Of a DNA stretch of 64,000 nucleotides, positions 62,345 to 64,000 are shown in pieces. The notes under the pieces are model-generated. The model ran no database searches. It was not told the origin of the DNA and worked only from the letters and a program-made list of their open reading frames with translations. A program made the position numbers and the translations under genes. Each line of letters begins with the position of its first letter. Positions within the stretch are counted from its first letter, which is position 1. This stretch comes from Latrodectus hesperus (Eukaryota; Arthropoda; Arachnida; Araneae; Theridiidae), in contig CM075851.1 in the NCBI GenBank assembly GCA_037975125.1, forward strand, positions 123,223,063-123,287,062, written 5' to 3'.

Positions 62345-63224
62345 CTATAATGAAATGTAATAATCATTTAACTTGTAAAAAAACAAAGAATAAAATAATA
62401 AAAAATGCATTAAATTATCTTACTATAACTTAAAAATATGCGCAAAAATTAATTACCATTAATGTTTTGTAAGAAAAGGATAAGAGATTAGATACTTTAT
62501 TTGTAATATGAATTCACCAAAGATCGTTAATTTATTAGTACCGTCAATTAATTAAATTTTTATAACATTAAAAAAAGAAATAAAATTTTATTTTAAAAAT
62601 TTTTAATAACTAAAGATATTTTGAGCAAAGTTAATTATATTTTAATCTGTTATCAGCTTTTTTTCTTGCTATAATGTTGGGCAACGAACGGTAATTTTCC
62701 TCATAACTTTTTTGCACCTCCCAGGAAAATAGAACCAAAATTTCTGAAAAAGTAACCTGTTGCTTTAATAAATACTATTAGGAATTACCTGATTACTACC
62801 ATCGCATAGCAATTGAAATAAGATTTTTATCAGGTTACAAAGTTCCATTCTTTTATTTAAGTCATGCTATTAACCAATGACTCATCCACTAATAATTTTC
62901 ATGCACATAATTAGATTTCATCTTTAAAATGAATCTATCAGTGGAAGATTCAACGTAGGTTGTAATTGTAGTTAAATTAATTGGGTTTGATTTTCTCTCA
63001 TATGTTTATATAATTCATAATTAACTACCTGGCATACACAGTTAAAAACAATTTTTATGAACTTAAAATAATTTGATTTGCACATTTGTCCTTTTGACTT
63101 TTGTCCTACGTGTATTATTTAAGATTCTGTGAGTCTTGCATTCTTTATTTTAATTTAATTATTATGTAGAAGAGACATGTACAAACTATTTATAGAAAAA
63201 TCCCCAAAAATTATAGTTTTTTAT

Positions 63225-63413
<189 letters not shown>

Positions 63414-63760
63414 GCTCTCATGGAATATTTTGCTCTCATATTTTTGATTATTTTATTTAAAAAAATCTTTTAAGTGAACAGAAACATTTTTTCATATCAA
63501 GAGAAATGCTAGAATTATTGTGTTTCTGTTTGATATAGAGAAAAAATTATTGAAAATAGTAAGCTTAAATTCCTCTTAATTTTCGTAAAAATGATTTAGT
63601 CAATTAATTTTTTATAAGCAATTTGTGTGTGTGATCAATTATTTATTAAAAAAGACTCACATTTTGATGGAATAAATAAGCTCTTGTAAGGTAATGTAAT
63701 TCTGTATCTGGATATGTTCTGTTGCAACTAATTTGCTACGTTTAAGTAATAAAATCATTC

Positions 63761-64000
63761 TGTTCTTAAGACTTAAAGAATTATAAAATATCGTTTTCAT
63801 TAATTTTTTTAAAGTGTTTTAAATTTTTGCTTTAGAATATATTAATTAATACGTAAAAATGTTCTTAAGACTTAAAGAATTATAAAATATCGTTTTCATT
63901 AATTTTTCGAAAGTGTTTTAAATTTTTGCTTTAGAATATATGAATAAATACGTAAAAATGTTCTTAAGACTTAAAGAATTATAAAGTATCGTTTTCATTA
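63761..64000. repeat. Tandem repeat, 99-bp unit, at least 2.4 copies, open to the right
   Basis: TGTTCTTAAGACTTAAAG begins at 63761, 63860 and 63959. Units are nearly identical (for example ATTTTTTTAAAG versus ATTTTTCGAAAG). The array runs past the window end. Confidence 0.9.

Overview
The window looks like an AT-rich arthropod genome, most likely a spider or another arachnid. It has long AT-rich introns, many (TA)n arrays, tRNA-derived SINEs, mariner and Tc1 remnants, and a horseshoe-crab-type (techylectin/ficolin-like) fibrinogen domain. Nothing bacterial or viral was recognised. The species assignment is inference; the gene identities rest on translated exons whose splice sites and phases agree.

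Three host protein-coding genes are visible. (1) Positions 7272-30081, plus strand: the last six coding exons of a Delta-type Notch ligand. They encode nine EGF repeats, one transmembrane segment and a cytoplasmic tail ending in a PDZ-ligand-like TDV. The N-terminal and DSL exons lie upstream of the window, so bases 1-7271 are read as intron. A polyadenylation signal at 31773-31778 closes a 3' UTR of about 1.7 kb. (2) Positions 48947-34281, minus strand: an apparently complete five-exon SLC16/monocarboxylate-transporter-like MFS protein of 664 residues, convergent with Delta. (3) Positions 62344-60185, minus strand: the last three exons of a fibrinogen-related lectin-like gene. Its middle exon carries one extra base in a T run, so it is either a pseudogene or contains a sequence error.

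The rest is intron and intergenic DNA with repeats. These include a 5'-truncated LINE with RNase H (2352-3630), a decayed Tc1 transposase (40660-41770), two mariner derivatives with the same long palindromic architecture (57778-58492 and 58762-59461), several tRNA-like SINE copies (one with a perfect 13-bp target duplication) and candidate MITEs. There is also a large unexplained inverted repeat (54726-55960), two consecutive 31-bp hairpins in a Delta intron, a 72-bp perfect palindrome and a 99-bp tandem repeat running off the right end.

The three genes show no sign of working together: Delta is a cell-contact signalling ligand, the transporter is a plasma-membrane solute carrier, and the lectin is probably secreted. 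I did not find a clearly new multi-gene system. The most unusual material is in the repeats, chiefly the mariner derivatives built from two inverted copies of their own 3' end, and the 54.7-56.2 kb repeat.
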